Assembly: GCF_954871325.1 (NCBI RefSeq)
Contig: NC_088779.1
Location: 29,248,623-29,312,622 of the forward strand
Length of the DNA: 64,000 nucleotides
Reading direction: 5' to 3'
DNA from: Gordionus sp. m RMFG-2023
Lineage: Eukaryota > Nematomorpha > Gordioida > Chordodea > Parachordodidae
The translations under genes and the position numbers were made by a program. Within the stretch, counting starts at the first letter, position 1. Each line of letters begins with the position of its first letter. The notes beneath the pieces are model-generated. The model was not told the origin of the DNA. It searched no databases and worked only from the letters and a program-made list of their open reading frames with translations. Of the stretch, positions 25,625-37,561 are shown one piece after another.

Positions 25625-27650
25625 ATTTTATATTTTTTTTCTCTTTAGCTTTCACCTTTTCTGGTGGTAAGCTTCTTCAACATCTCTCTCTCTACTTTAT
25701 GTTATTCATACAATCTCTTTTATCTAATTTATACTTCTTTATATTGGCTCGGCCCCATTGAAGTTTTGGCCTTCCTCTTTTACGTTTGCCTATCACTTCC
25801 AAACTCTCAACTTTATTTCCTATGTAGTTCATAGGCCTTCTCATTGTGTGCCCATACCAGCTAAGTCTGTTTACCATTAACTTAGTCTTAATGGGCACTA
25901 CCTTTAAACTACTTAGTATTTGCGCACTTTATTCTTTCTTGTTACCCCAGAAATCATCCTCAGCATTCTCATCTCCATAGTTTGTAGACTTCTCTCGTCT
26001 GATTCTTTGGTTGGCCATGTTTCCGAACTATATAGAATAGTTGGTTGTACTATGGAACTGTAAATTTTCCCCTTTAATTTATGTGGGATTCTTTTGTCAA
26101 ATAGCACTCCAGATAAATATCTCCACTTTAACCACCCTTGATTAATTTTACTCTTTATCTCTTTTTCTATGGTGCCGTTTGTTTGTATAGTGGAGCCCAA
26201 ATATTTGCAGCTCTCAATTTCTGATATCTGCTATTCATTTATATCAAAGGATATTTATCCAACTCACTAATCTTACTTTCATTTTATCCTTGGATTCGGC
26301 AAGTATCACCATATCATCTGCAAATATCATCCATTGGACTGTTGGACTGTTTGAGGTATAGAACTGTGCTAATACATCTATTATTGTAATGAAAAGAAGT
26401 GGGCTGAGAGCCGACCCTTGATGAACTCCTTCGGCTATTATGAAGCCTGCTGAAGTACCTGTTGTGCTACGGACCATTGTTGTATGGCCCATATACATAT
26501 CCTGTATTATTCTTATATATTTTTCGGGAACCTTTTTGTGACGTAGCGCCCATCAGATAAGTTTTCTTGGGATTCTATCGAAGGCCTTTTCTAGATCGAG
26601 AAAGACCATGTGTAGCTTTTTGTTCTTTCCCCCGTATTTTTCACTCATTTGCCTAATTGCGTGGATAGCATCAGTTGTTAATCTTCCAGGCATAAAGCCA
26701 AACTGAGTCTCTCCTATTTCGATTTGGTCTCTTAACCTTTCTATTATTTTTCGTATAGTTTTCGACAGTGTGACATTAGTTTTATGCCCCTGTAATTTTG
26801 ACAATTGTGTGGATCCCCTTTATTTTTGAAGATAGGAACTAGATAGCTCTGCCCCCATTTTTGGGGAACTTCTTCATTTACAAGTATTTTATTGTACAGA
26901 TTTGTGAGGATATGTATTCCATCATCTCCTAGTGCTTTAAGGCTTTCTATTGGAATATCGTCTGGACCCCTAGCTTTGTTGTTTTTTATATGCTTGAGGC
27001 ATGTGATTATTTCTTGTTCTGTTATAGGTTGTACAAGGATTTGACATGGGGAGTGTTCGTCTAGATATAATATGTGGGGATTAAAGTTGAGAAGCTCCTG
27101 AAAATATTCTTTCTATCTATTCATTATTTCTTTTTCCTTTATTATCAATTTCCCATCTTTATTCTTGATTACTTTCGGAGCTCCGTTTATATCCCTAGAA
27201 TTCTTTTCTCGCTGTTTGTCTAATCTGTATATTTGATTTTGCCCTTCTTTGGTATGTAGTTCTTCATACATGTCATTGTATGCCATACACTCTTGGATAT
27301 CTTGTCTTGTCATCTGGGTTTTTGGATTACCATATTTTATAAAGGGCATTTTTCTCCTGTATAGTGGTTACCTCTTCATTCCACCACCATAGTTCTTTGT
27401 ATGATTTGTTACCTCCCCTTGTCAAGCCTAGTGTCGATTTGGCAGTGTCTATTAATTTGGATAAAAAGTCTGTCAACATTTTTTCACTAAATGAGGAATC
27501 TATTGTTTCAATGTTTGCATTGATTGCAAAGGCATCTGTCATTGTTTTTAATTTGCCCCATTTGATGCATGGTTCCAGTTTTATCTTGTTTTGAGTGAAT
27601 TTATTTGAGATGTGTAAATNNNNNNNNNNGTCGCTTTTATTCATTTTTTT
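25625..27650 (-). mobile_element. RTE-like LINE, 5'-truncated, best copy in window
   Basis: This is a non-LTR retrotransposon on the minus strand. From 5' to 3' it shows a linker region (27,327-27,644, interrupted by the N gap) and the RT finger/palm block with QFGFMPGRLTTDAIH and VFLDLEKAFDRIPR (26,553-26,804). Next come the catalytic FADDMVILAES motif with GVHQGSALSPLLF (26,244-26,498), then the thumb/C-terminal part with ILYSSETWPTKESDERSLQT (25,913-26,200). The last piece has WYGHTMRRPMNYIGNK and a GKRKRGRPKLQW tail (25,692-25,898). The reading frame is broken into at least five pieces. No endonuclease domain is present, so the 5' end is missing or lost at the gap. A T-run at about 25,630 is the A-rich 3' tail. 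The motif set matches RTE-type elements; clade assignment is by recollection. Confidence 0.85.
27620..27629. other. assembly gap, 10 N
   Basis: Ten undetermined bases inside the LINE linker region. The true gap size is unknown. The LINE 5' end and the border of the duplicated block lie close by, so the join is suspect. Confidence 0.99.
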
Positions 27651-28289
27651 TTCTCTCCTGTAAACCTTAATGTAATCTTTTTCTTTTATAATAATTGCCT
27701 TTTTCCCCTTTTAAGATTAATTTATTATTCTTATATAATTTTAGCTTTCTATATATTTTTTCTTCCATTATTTATATTATTTATTTCATTCAAAGTTGGA
27801 CAAGCTATCAATTCACTTCTTATTTTTTTAAAAAAATGGTTTTCACTTAAGATGACTTGAGTTTAATTAAAATCGAAAAGAGCAATAGGTTTTTAAAGAA
27901 ATTTCCTAATGAAACTTGTCTATCACGGCCTTGAATCCATCGACTGCGAAAATATTTATTCTTTAAAATTAGCTGAAAAATGGTAAAGTTGTGGGACTCC
28001 ACTAGTATATTAAAGAAAATATAGATTGAGTTTTTATGGCCATTATGTCAAAAGAGCTATTATTAGGCTATATAATAAAATTAAAATTATTGTTCCAACA
28101 CAATCTTTTCTTGAGATATTTGAAAATAAAGTGCATTTTAATCGCCTAATCTAGCGAATTTGTAATGTAAGAAAGTAAAATTTTCTTTTTTATTCTAAAT
28201 TATATTATGTACAATTTAACAAAATATAAAAATATTTTGAAAGTTTAATTTTTTTATTAAATAACATTTTTTTTCAAAAATTTTAATTA

Positions 28290-29146
28290 GGGGAGACTGG
28301 GATTAGCTAAAACCATTTAATCTCATTTAAAAATTAAATACACAAGAAGGTTAAAATTTTATCCTAATATATTTTTTGTTAGCTTGAATTTATAGACAAA
28401 AAATTTTGGAAATATTTAATTAATAAAAATTTTATTTTAGAAATAAAATCTTAATAAAATTTTCAAGATTTTCATATGACAGAATTTTAATTTTATTATA
28501 ATATATAATCATTTATATCTAAAATAAATTTTATAGCAAAGTATAAATACTCTTCTATAATTTAGGAAAGTTTTATGAGTATATTTTATAACTAGATATT
28601 ATTTCTATCATAATTTGCCAATTTAGACCATACACGTCAATTATGGCAGTTAATAATGTAAAAAATTTTAAAATCTTGAAAAGGCAATTTCATGGCTGTT
28701 TTATGATTGCTATTTAGGATTTATGCTAAGAAATCATAATCTCTCCTTAAGAACCTTATATTTTTTTATGTCCAAAATGTTTATTAAATTAAATAAAATT
28801 AAGTTTCAATTTTTATATATAATTAGTTTCAATTTATAAGTATGATTTATTGAACAATAAAATTATTCTATATGTATCATTATTAATAAATAAAAATGTT
28901 CCAATATGGCCTAAAAAACCAATGGTTTGGGCAATCCTATGAAATGATATGCCTCACCCCGCTATTGGGGCTTGTTGGACAAATTTTTACTTTTACAAAA
29001 ATTAAAATTAATGATTATATTCTTAAATTTTTTTATAAGGCACCTTTATAGAGTATAATTTTAGGTATCCAATATATTATTTTTTATATTATCTAAAAAA
29101 ACTAGCTAATAATGTAAAAATCGGTTCGATTAACCCCAGTCTCCCC
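28290..29146 (+). mobile_element. TA-flanked DNA transposon, short copy (857 bp)
   Basis: The terminal repeats are GGGGAGACTGGGATTA and, reversed, GGGGAGACTGGGGTTA. A TA duplication flanks both ends (28288-89, 29147-48). The matching empty site is visible at about 675-690 in the first block, which shows the borders directly. No coding capacity was seen, so it is a non-autonomous copy. Superfamily is uncertain; a TA target suits Tc1/mariner-like elements. Confidence 0.85.
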
Positions 29147-30020
29147 TACTTCTTTTAAAATTTAATTAACTTTTATTATTTTTTATTTGTTAATAAAGAC
29201 ATATTTGTGCTTATTATTTGGTAGAAAGGATAGTATTTATAAACTTAATGAAAGTTAGGAAAGTGGGAAAATTTGCTAATAGGGGTAAACCCCCTTCGCT
29301 CAAATAACCCGATTTATGCATAAGATTTTCGATTTATTGTTAGTTTTAAATGAGCATAAGTAAAAGGCGAAACTATTAATTAATTTATTTCTTAGAATTA
29401 AGATTAATTTTAAAAATGAAAATAGATTAAATAAATCAAAAACTAATTTAAAAATATTCGCGAATATTATAATGGATAGATTCTCGCTTTTTGTATACAT
29501 TTTATAATTGTTATATCCGGTTCAGAAAATTTTAACGGTTCGTTGTTTTGCGGACTCTCTTAGATTATAAACCTTGGTAATATATTAATAAATACGAAAT
29601 AATATTGGACAAAAAAGAGACTCTCGAAAATTATCTTTTTTTAATAAGAGTTACATAGTATGGCTTAAACGTGATAATTCTTTGTTTTATTTAATGAAGA
29701 ATATACTAAGATATTTTGAATTATTTCCATTTTCATCATAAACTTATATATAAAAAATAAATAATACAACTCTTTTTCCTAATAATCATATAAAAGAAAT
29801 AACTAAAAAAATAATTTATATAAAATAAATTATCTATCGTATAATGTGATAATTTTTTGAGAATATTTTTTTATATTTTAAAATTTGATTTAACAGAAAT
29901 ATATTCTAGCATGTTTAAATTTCCTATCTTATAAATTGTAGACAGTCCTTATCATTTGAGCTATTTATTTACATAAAAAACATATATAAATTGAAAACAT
30001 TGGCCCTAACTTATATTATT

Positions 30021-30065
30021 GATTGTACTCCACTCTTCATTACACTCCCAATTAGACATCCGTCG
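30021..30065 (+). CDS. Exon-like island, second block copy
   Basis: Counterpart of 1,703-1,748. The frame DCTPLFITLPIRHPS is open, and the donor TCG/GTAAGC is identical. The acceptor is less clear (TATATTATTG), so the 5' border is uncertain or the splice site was lost. Confidence 0.35.
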
Positions 30066-30349
30066 GTAAGCATTATAAAAAATTATGTGATAAAAATTTT
30101 TAAGGGAATGGATTTTAAATTTATGAAGATGTTGCAATTATAATAATTAAATTTAAAATATAATTAAATTAAATTTAGATAGTCTATCAACAATGGTTTC
30201 GGATTAAGCTTTTCCCCCTAAGAATTTTAAGTAAATTTTTGTTTTTATAGTTATACATGGTAATTAATCAAAATGTAAAATTTTAGAATTAGATCTTATT
30301 CGATAATTGGCCTTTAAAATGAAAACTTTGAAATATTATTATTATGTGA

Positions 30350-31855
30350 CATATAAAGTCTTTAAAATCTTTCTGCCCCCATCTTATTATGATATCTATA
30401 TTATATATTTCTTATCGACAATTTGCATATATTTCTATATTCTTAAAAATTAATGGACACTAAAACTAATACAGGAAATTATTTAATAAATTTATAAAAA
30501 TAACTTATATATACACTCATGTTAGGGTTAAATTGACTTAAGTCTATTATAATGGAGCTTATATTTTAATAATAATAAAATTTGGGATGTAATATGTTCT
30601 AAGATAAATATATTAAAGATTTCATATTATAATAAATATCTTAGGTAAGTTTAATCATACTTGTGGTCATCTAGACCCCACTGAAGAGTTAAACAGAATA
30701 TTCCCTAAAAAAATCATAAGGGAATTTGTATGAAAACTAAAATGGTTTTCAGCCAATTAAATTTTTTTCTGCAATAATCATATCTGTTTTATCATTTTTA
30801 TAAAATAATTGTTTTCTTTAAATAAGAAAATGACTATATCAGGTATGAACTTATTTTAAGGTAAACTATAACAAAACTTTTTGGAGCAAAACCAAAATAA
30901 CAGATAAACCGACATTCGCTATTAATATAAAATCTATGATAGATTTTTAAAAACAAATTATGAATGTAAGATAAAATTAGTTCTGCTAACTTTGCACTCC
31001 AGCTATTCAAAAATTAAAAATATTTTTATGGAATATTTATAAGGTGATATCTGAATTATTAAGGTGGCACAATTATCAGTAGATTTAAAAATTTTTAAAT
31101 TAAAGAATAATTAACATTTTATAATATTACAAATCAATAATTAATATTTTTACCAAAAATTATCTTGAAATTCTGGAGGATTAGTTTGATCTAAATTTAT
31201 TTTTTTAACTGACATCTCAAAGTTTATATTTATGAAAATTAAATTAGGATTTATTATAACCAAAATTTATAACTCGCTCATTTAGACTGCATTCTGCAGA
31301 TCTTAGCTTGACCCTGCTCTAGCAGTTAGTGCAAATTCGCTGCAAAGAATAACAAAAATACATCCGTATTTTGCATAATTTACGCTAATTATGAATAATG
31401 TGTGAGAGAGAGGTTATAAAGTTAAAATTAAATAAGTGGATTCTAATCAATTATAAAAGATTATCAATTTTGATATTAAATAAATCCTTAAAATTTATCA
31501 ATTAAATTATATAAAATTTTTAAAAAAATATATGGTATTTAATATAGTTTTTATTTAATTTCTGCTATTTTTTTTTAAAATTTACCTTTGAACTCATATT
31601 TATGAACTTCTAATAAATAAACTTATTAATCTTTAACTTTATAATCAGTTCATTCAATTCATCAATAACTATTATTAAATATTTGATATTTTCCGCAATA
31701 GTTTGAACCCGTTTAAAATTTTTGAATATAAACTGAGTTTTTAAATTTTTTTTAGCTTAGGCTTAGTTTTAAAGAATTGTTTTCTGGTTAAATCAAACTG
31801 ATAATGGTATGAATCGAAAAAATAAATTTCCATAAACATTTGATATTCACTTAGC
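30350..31855. other. No gene seen
   Basis: AT-rich stretch in the second block where the first block has the LINE pair. A GC-richer patch at 31,288-31,345 (CTGCAGATCTTAGCTTGACC) is unexplained. Confidence 0.55.
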
Positions 31856-33547
31856 CTAGTTCCCGAACTTCTTGGCATAACTATTTAGAATATATCTATA
31901 AAAGTACACTTCACTTGTTTACACAAATTTTCAACCTTTTTTAAAATATTTTCGTAAAATTTTTAAAATTTTACTATTCAATACGCAAGTTCAATTTTTA
32001 TATAATTAAAAACATTCAAATTTAAATTAAAAAATTAATTTAATTATCAAAATCATAGATCTTATAATAAATATAAATAGTAGAGATAACCCATCATAAA
32101 AAAAATTAAATGTATTTTATAATTATTATCATTAAACTTTAAAATTACCTAATTAATGTTCTGGGGAGGGTTTATAACCTCCCAAATAATCCTGAAAAAA
32201 GCTAATCAAACTATAGGCCAAAAACAGAAGAAAAAAAAACTCAAGGAAAATATTATAGATAAAATTATATGAAGGAGAAATTAGAATATTTAGAATATAG
32301 CAAAGGTAATTTTGTATACTATTCCTCTTTTTTTGTTTATATTTTTGGACCTCAGCACACCGCTTAGGGTATAAGCGGCCCATCACAGGAATAGTATTTT
32401 TACCTAACCTGTGTCTGGGTCTGTCCTGTCCACAATTTTTTCTAAAGGCTTCCTGATCCGGCAATTAATTTATTTATTTTTTGAAAGAAAAATCTTAGAT
32501 TTAAATTAATCAATGTTAAATATAATTAAAAAATTATGGGTCGGCCTAGAAATCTATATTTGACAAAACTTTCACATAAAATAAGTTACTTTATTTAATT
32601 ACTATATATACAGAATGCACGAAGCGTTTATCATTTTAATTTGTCTTGAATTTGTATATATATATATATATTAAAAGAAATATCTTTATCATATCAAAAT
32701 CACATGCTATTTATTTCAAAAATAAATATTGCACTAAAAATAAAATATATTTATTCAATAAAGCAAATATGTTAAAATAGTCGGTAATCCTTATGATTCC
32801 TAAATCTTCAAAATCAACTTGAAATTATAAATTTCTTTGAATTATTTATTTGATTGGTAAGTATAATGACTCAAAGAGCTTAAACAGTCAGAAACAAATT
32901 ATAATTTTAATAGATTTTTACGAAAATTTAAGATTGGTAGTTTGAATTAAAATACATATGCTTTATCATTTTTTATAGCAATTTATTTCAAGATAAAGTT
33001 CAAAAACTTTGCTTTAATCGAATTAAAAGAAATTAACTGTTCATTTTAAAATTGACCCTTTTTTCCACAAATTCAAAAATCATTTTTCCAAGAAATCTCG
33101 CTAGATTCATATATTTTAAAAATTTGATATGTAAAAAATTGAAAAATTCTATAATTCCTAAAAAGAATTATAAAAAATGAAATGAAAAAAATTGAGAATA
33201 GATTAAAAAATAATGATTAAAAATGACTTAAAGAGATTGAAAAGATTAGAAATTTATATAAAAGATTACAATATAAGGAGAAAATACTATAAAAATATTG
33301 TATATAATTGTTAAAAAAGTGGAGCAGAGAGGTGATAAAAAATAACGGAAAATTTATAAATTATTTTTAAAAAAAGAAAAGAATTATTAAAAATGAGAAG
33401 AAAATTAAATTGAGAAAAGATAATAAGAAAAATAAAGAAAAGAAGGCCAAAAAGTTAGAAATAAAATAAGAAAGAATAATAAAAATAAATAAAAATATAA
33501 GAAAAATTAACAAGAAAAAATTTTTAAAAATATTTAAAAAAAATAAC

Positions 33548-33738
33548 AATTTTCCTTTTTTGAATGGGAAAACCTTTCTTTTTTATTTGACACTTTTCCT
33601 TTTTTTGATCGGACTTTTTCCTACTTTTCCTTTTTTGATTGACACTTTTACTTTTTTGATTGAACCTTTTCCTTTTATGATTGACCCTTTTCCTTTTTTG
33701 ATTATGACTTTTCCTTTTTTGAATGGGAAACCCTGTGT
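33548..33738. repeat. ~21-bp minisatellite
   Basis: About nine units of CTTTTCCTTTTTTGATTGAC with variations, bounded on both sides by TTTGAATGGGAAA. On the minus strand it reads as repeated NQKRKS-like basic peptides, which I attribute to the repeat. Absent from the first block. Confidence 0.85.
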
Positions 33739-33775
33739 AATGTAAAATAAAATGGCCATCTGAAATACTTTTGCA

Positions 33776-33820
33776 GCAGAGAGCCTCCCAAGGTGGCAAG
33801 TACCTATCCTATTTACCCAA
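33776..33820 (+). pseudogene. Truncated counterpart of the 72-nt exon
   Basis: The acceptor TTTTGCAG is followed by CAGAGAGCCTCCCAAGGTGG. It matches the first ~45 nt of 10,175-10,246, then diverges, and no donor remains. Probably a dead exon. Confidence 0.45.
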
Positions 33821-34113
33821 AAATTATATTATTTGTTGATGGTTTTCTGATGGGGTTTTTATCCTTCGTGTTAATATTTTATATACAATTTTCTAAATAA
33901 AATTTTTAATATAGCTTATAATATGAACTTATTATAAAAAAAAATAACGTTTAAATATGAATTTGAATAAACATAAGTTCAAAGGTGAACTAAAAATTAT
34001 AATTTAACAAACATATTAAACCCATCTTATTTGAAACTTAAAACTATATAAAATAACTTATTTTCCAATTGCATAAAAAAATTTTTTTCAAATTTTTAAT
34101 TTCCAAATTTGAT

Positions 34114-34251
34114 ATGTTATTTAATTACCATTTCATAATTATCTTAATATCTATTCTCGGATTTTCATTCGATATTATTAATGCTCGTTTAAGTGCTAAA
34201 GGTTTCATATTTATATTAATTAATTTCCCGCTAGCTACAATATTTTATATT
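34114..34251 (+). CDS. Signal-peptide first-exon candidate, second block
   Basis: ATG opens MLFNYHFIIILISILGFSF followed by DIINARLSAK. A possible donor AAAG/GTTTCA lies at 34,200; otherwise the frame runs on to 34,254. It shares the ILIS.LGF core with 10,752. Next in line is the 65-nt exon at 34,645. Confidence 0.35.
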
Positions 34252-34644
34252 TAGGCAATTTTTTTTTATATCTTATTACAACTTACTTTATTTTCCCATT
34301 TTATTATTAAATCAAGGTTTTTTTTTAATATTCATGTAATTTTTTTACATATTAAGTTACTTATTTTATTTAACAATAAATTTAATTTTATTCTATTTCA
34401 ACATTAGCTATTATCTAATTATCCCATTAATTTCCTCCCTTGTTATTAAACATTTAATAAGTTCTGCTAGACATGAAAAATTAACAAAGAACAAATATTT
34501 AAAATTCAAAAAAAGTGTAATAAAATTAGAAATAAAAAGGCGGGCCAAAACATTAAATAATTGAAACGAATTATTGTGATAGGAATATATTAAGTTTATA
34601 AAAAGTTTTCTTGTGTAATTGGTAATCATTTTTAAAAGATTCAG

Positions 34645-34709
34645 AACGGCTTGCCCAAATGAGCAGAATGATGTAGCTTTGATGGGACAGGGTGATTATC
34701 ACCCATCGG
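34645..34709 (+). CDS. 65-nt exon candidate with two conserved borders
   Basis: The acceptor AAAAGATTCAG and donor TCGG/GTAAGA enclose 65 nt. Only one frame is open: TACPNEQNDVALMGQGDY, then HPS. The first block copy (11,075-11,117) keeps both ends and the donor but has lost about 20 nt from the middle, so it can no longer encode the same peptide. The exon has a CPN..N start, is hydrophilic, and would follow the signal peptide at 34,114. The protein is unknown. Confidence 0.45.
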
Positions 34710-34741
34710 GTAAGAATATTTTTGACATTTTAATGATTCAG

Positions 34742-34886
34742 CCCTGAGAAGAGGGTCATGTACATTATTAAAAGCGACAAGGGAGTGTATGAAGCTAAAA
34801 TCTTAGAGCAAGGGTTTGCCAGATACAAAGGTGACTATTGTTTTGCCGTCGGGGCCATTTTTTATCTAGGCTTAAAGTGGTTTTAA
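34742..34886 (+). CDS. Open segment after the 65-nt exon, second block
   Basis: After ATGATTCAG an open frame of 47 codons starts PEKRVMYIIKSDKGVYEAK, continues with EQGFARYKGDYCFAVGA and stops. The first block is open in the same frame from 11,170 (RVYADEIPEELFARYKVDYS) but has two stops upstream of that. My hand count of 79 aligned bases gives 18 differences, six at each codon position, so there is no sign of selection between the copies. The intervening intron would be only about 32 nt, and the phase does not fit the previous exon. It could be an old exon now drifting. Confidence 0.3.
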
Positions 34887-35622
34887 GAAGCAACGGGAGA
34901 TTTGTTTTTTCTTTATCTCTTTCTTTCTTTCAGAAATGTTTTTGTTGTGTCGATCAATTTTATATATAAATTTACAATAGGGTTAGCATCCAATACAGTC
35001 TAAGAAAAAAAATATAATTTTAATTAATTAATTATATTTGAAATTTACTTTTTATTAATAATAAGACCAATATAATTGTTTAAAATATTGTCCTTTTGCA
35101 TAGGTATCAGCCGAAAACGCTATGATTAGCACATGTCAATTTATAAATTCTACTTTAGAAAATATAATTATTCTTATTTATTCTTAAAAGATTATATTAT
35201 AATTAAATAATAATGGAAAACTAAACTCAATCGGAAATATGCCTATTCTCATAAATATGATACTAAGATAATGAATAATTAATTTCTAAATATTACATTT
35301 TAAAATCTAAGTTTTTATATTTTGTTGCATTTAATATAATTTCTAATGTATTTATTTAAAAATAATTATCTAGTAAAAACTTTCTAGCTCTCCTACTTGT
35401 TATTCATATATCCGAGTAACGATATGTTGTCTATTTCTTTTCGGAAAAACTTGGCTTGATTATATGATAAGAGGCCTCCTAGTGTAATTTACCCGTGTTA
35501 ACAGATGGGTAATAATCAACGCTCTAAATAAATGAATTAATTTTTAAACTTTTCGAGTTTTTTTTTATCTTTAAATGGGTAGAGGTAAAAGGATAATTTA
35601 TTTATAATTATTCCCATTTCAG

Positions 35623-35687
35623 CAATTTTAAAACAGGTTTCTATATTAATCTATCGCGTAAGAATTCGAGTATATTCTAGCCATAAG
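35623..35687 (+). CDS. Exon candidate, second block counterpart
   Basis: Acceptor TTCCCATTTCAG and donor AAG/GTAAAA. The frame that matches 12,129-12,263 reads KQVSILIYRVRIRVYSSHK from 35,632. It is shorter than the first block copy because the 5' half is missing. Confidence 0.35.
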
Positions 35688-36778
35688 GTAAAAAAAATAA
35701 TTTGAAATTCTGCTTACTAATATTCATGTGGATTAAAATAAATAATTTTTACAAACATTACAAAAAAAAGCATAAATTTTCTGAATTTTAAATAATCGAA
35801 GGTTATCTGAGAAAAAATCTTCTATACTAATAATTTGCAAAGAACAGCTAAGTTTCCATTAATTATAATGACATGGTAGGAGTGTAAAAGATATAGAATA
35901 TATTATAGAGAAATATTATATTTAATCCATCATTATATATCAAGATTTTCTCAACGAAGTACTATCTCCTCAATTTATTTAATAAATCTTGAATCAAATT
36001 GTTACTTCCTGAAAGAAGTATATCCTTGGAAAGGTTTAATTTTACCAAGATCTATATCTCAATTATAATGAAAGTGTTAGGTATACAATTTAAAAATAAG
36101 ATAACTACATGAAAGAAAAAATCAATTATTAAATCTTTGAGATAATTTTTTAGTTATAAATCGAGTTGCAAAGAAAGTTTGAGCCTTGGTTTCAAAGTTA
36201 ATATTTACAAATTTTTTTTAATCATTGTATTTGCGTTTCGAATGAGCCCAGCAAGATAATTGGTATGAAGAAATAATCATGAGAAATATCATAATATGTA
36301 GATTTTACCTTATCGGAAAAATTATGTAAGCATTCCTATATTCCTATGAATGGGAAGAGCACAAGAAGGCCACAGGTAAAATTCTAACGGAAGAAATTGT
36401 GCCATATTGCCATAGAACTCTTGTACTCCGGCTTCAATTATCTGCAGAAAGATTATCCTATTATATCGTTTTGGTTCATTATATATTGCTATTTTAATTA
36501 TAAAATGTTTAAAATTTTTTTTTATTGTCTATGATAATTTTTTGAATTTAAAATTTTAAGTAAAAAATAAATAAGATTAAAATGATTATATAATTGTGGT
36601 TATTACATATAAATTTGCAATATTACATTAAAACATTTCTAAATAAAATATTTATTTATTATATATATATAGAAATTCTTTGCTTAAGTAATTTCAATAT
36701 AAAAAAAGATTTTAATTGAATCATTATTCATAAAAAAAATAAAATAATCATATTTAGGTGATGCATTGGTAGAATAGG

Positions 36779-37214
36779 GAGAGCCCTGCAAAGTAATTTT
36801 TCACGACCCGAGCCTAACTTTAAAAGAAATTTCACGGTCTTAACCCCCGTGCCCGAACTCAAAATTTTATTCCAACCCGGAGTTAGACCCGATCAAAATA
36901 GTTTTGAAATTTGTCTTTGAATAATATAAAATCTAAATAATAATTAAACATTTATATTTCCATCTTTTGAAAGTATTAAATCTTATATATGGAAATCATT
37001 TATTTGCGAAATTAAATTACTCAAAAGATTATGAAAATGTATAAGATTAAAATAACATATGACTCTAATTGAAATTTGTCTAAAATGAAATAATTATTGA
37101 GCGAATTTTTAATATTTAATTTCGGGTCACGCAATACCAGAGTCCAGGCTTGAGAGAAAAGTCTTCAATATCCTGACTCCAGGTGGGCTTAAGGCAGTCC
37201 GAGCAGGGCTCTAA
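36779..37214. mobile_element. MITE-like element with AGAGCCC-type ends, second block
   Basis: The ends AGAGCCCTGCAAAG and, reversed, AGAGCCCTGCTCGG are inverted repeats. Same place as the first block copy, so it was inserted before the duplication. Confidence 0.5.
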
Positions 37215-37348
37215 TAACAAGGGAAGGTTTATATCATAGAAACCTTCAGTATCTATTCATTTTATAATATCCTTCATGTGAATGCCTGATTTTTTATTAG
37301 AATTATTTATTTAAAATAATTTGTATCTATTAAAATATCTGCTTGATT

Positions 37349-37561
37349 TAGTGTGATAAACAGATCGATTTGAGCCCATTTTTAAAAACGATTAAATCTA
37401 TATTTTGCCAGGAAAATATTCCCTAAACTTCAATTAATTCGCTAATAGATGTTTAAAACTTTGTTCCTTCTATGACTAAATTCTTCAGTCTTGCGTAATA
37501 TTTTAATATTGAGTTAACCGTTTTTAAAAATCGCTTCAAATGGAGCCGTTTAACAATACTA
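37349..37561. mobile_element. TAGTGTTG-type MITE, second block copy
   Basis: The ends mirror each other, and the 8-bp flanks GCTTGATT and GTTTGATT match at 7 of 8. It lies at the equivalent position to 13,793, so the insertion predates the block duplication. Confidence 0.75.

Noticed and set aside
33367-33549. Phe/Leu-rich minus-strand frame
   Set aside because: Comes from A-rich low-complexity DNA; no motif and no counterpart in the first block.
34411-34629. 72-codon minus-strand frame
   Set aside because: AT-rich, no recognisable motif, lies opposite an intron-like region between two exon candidates on the plus strand.
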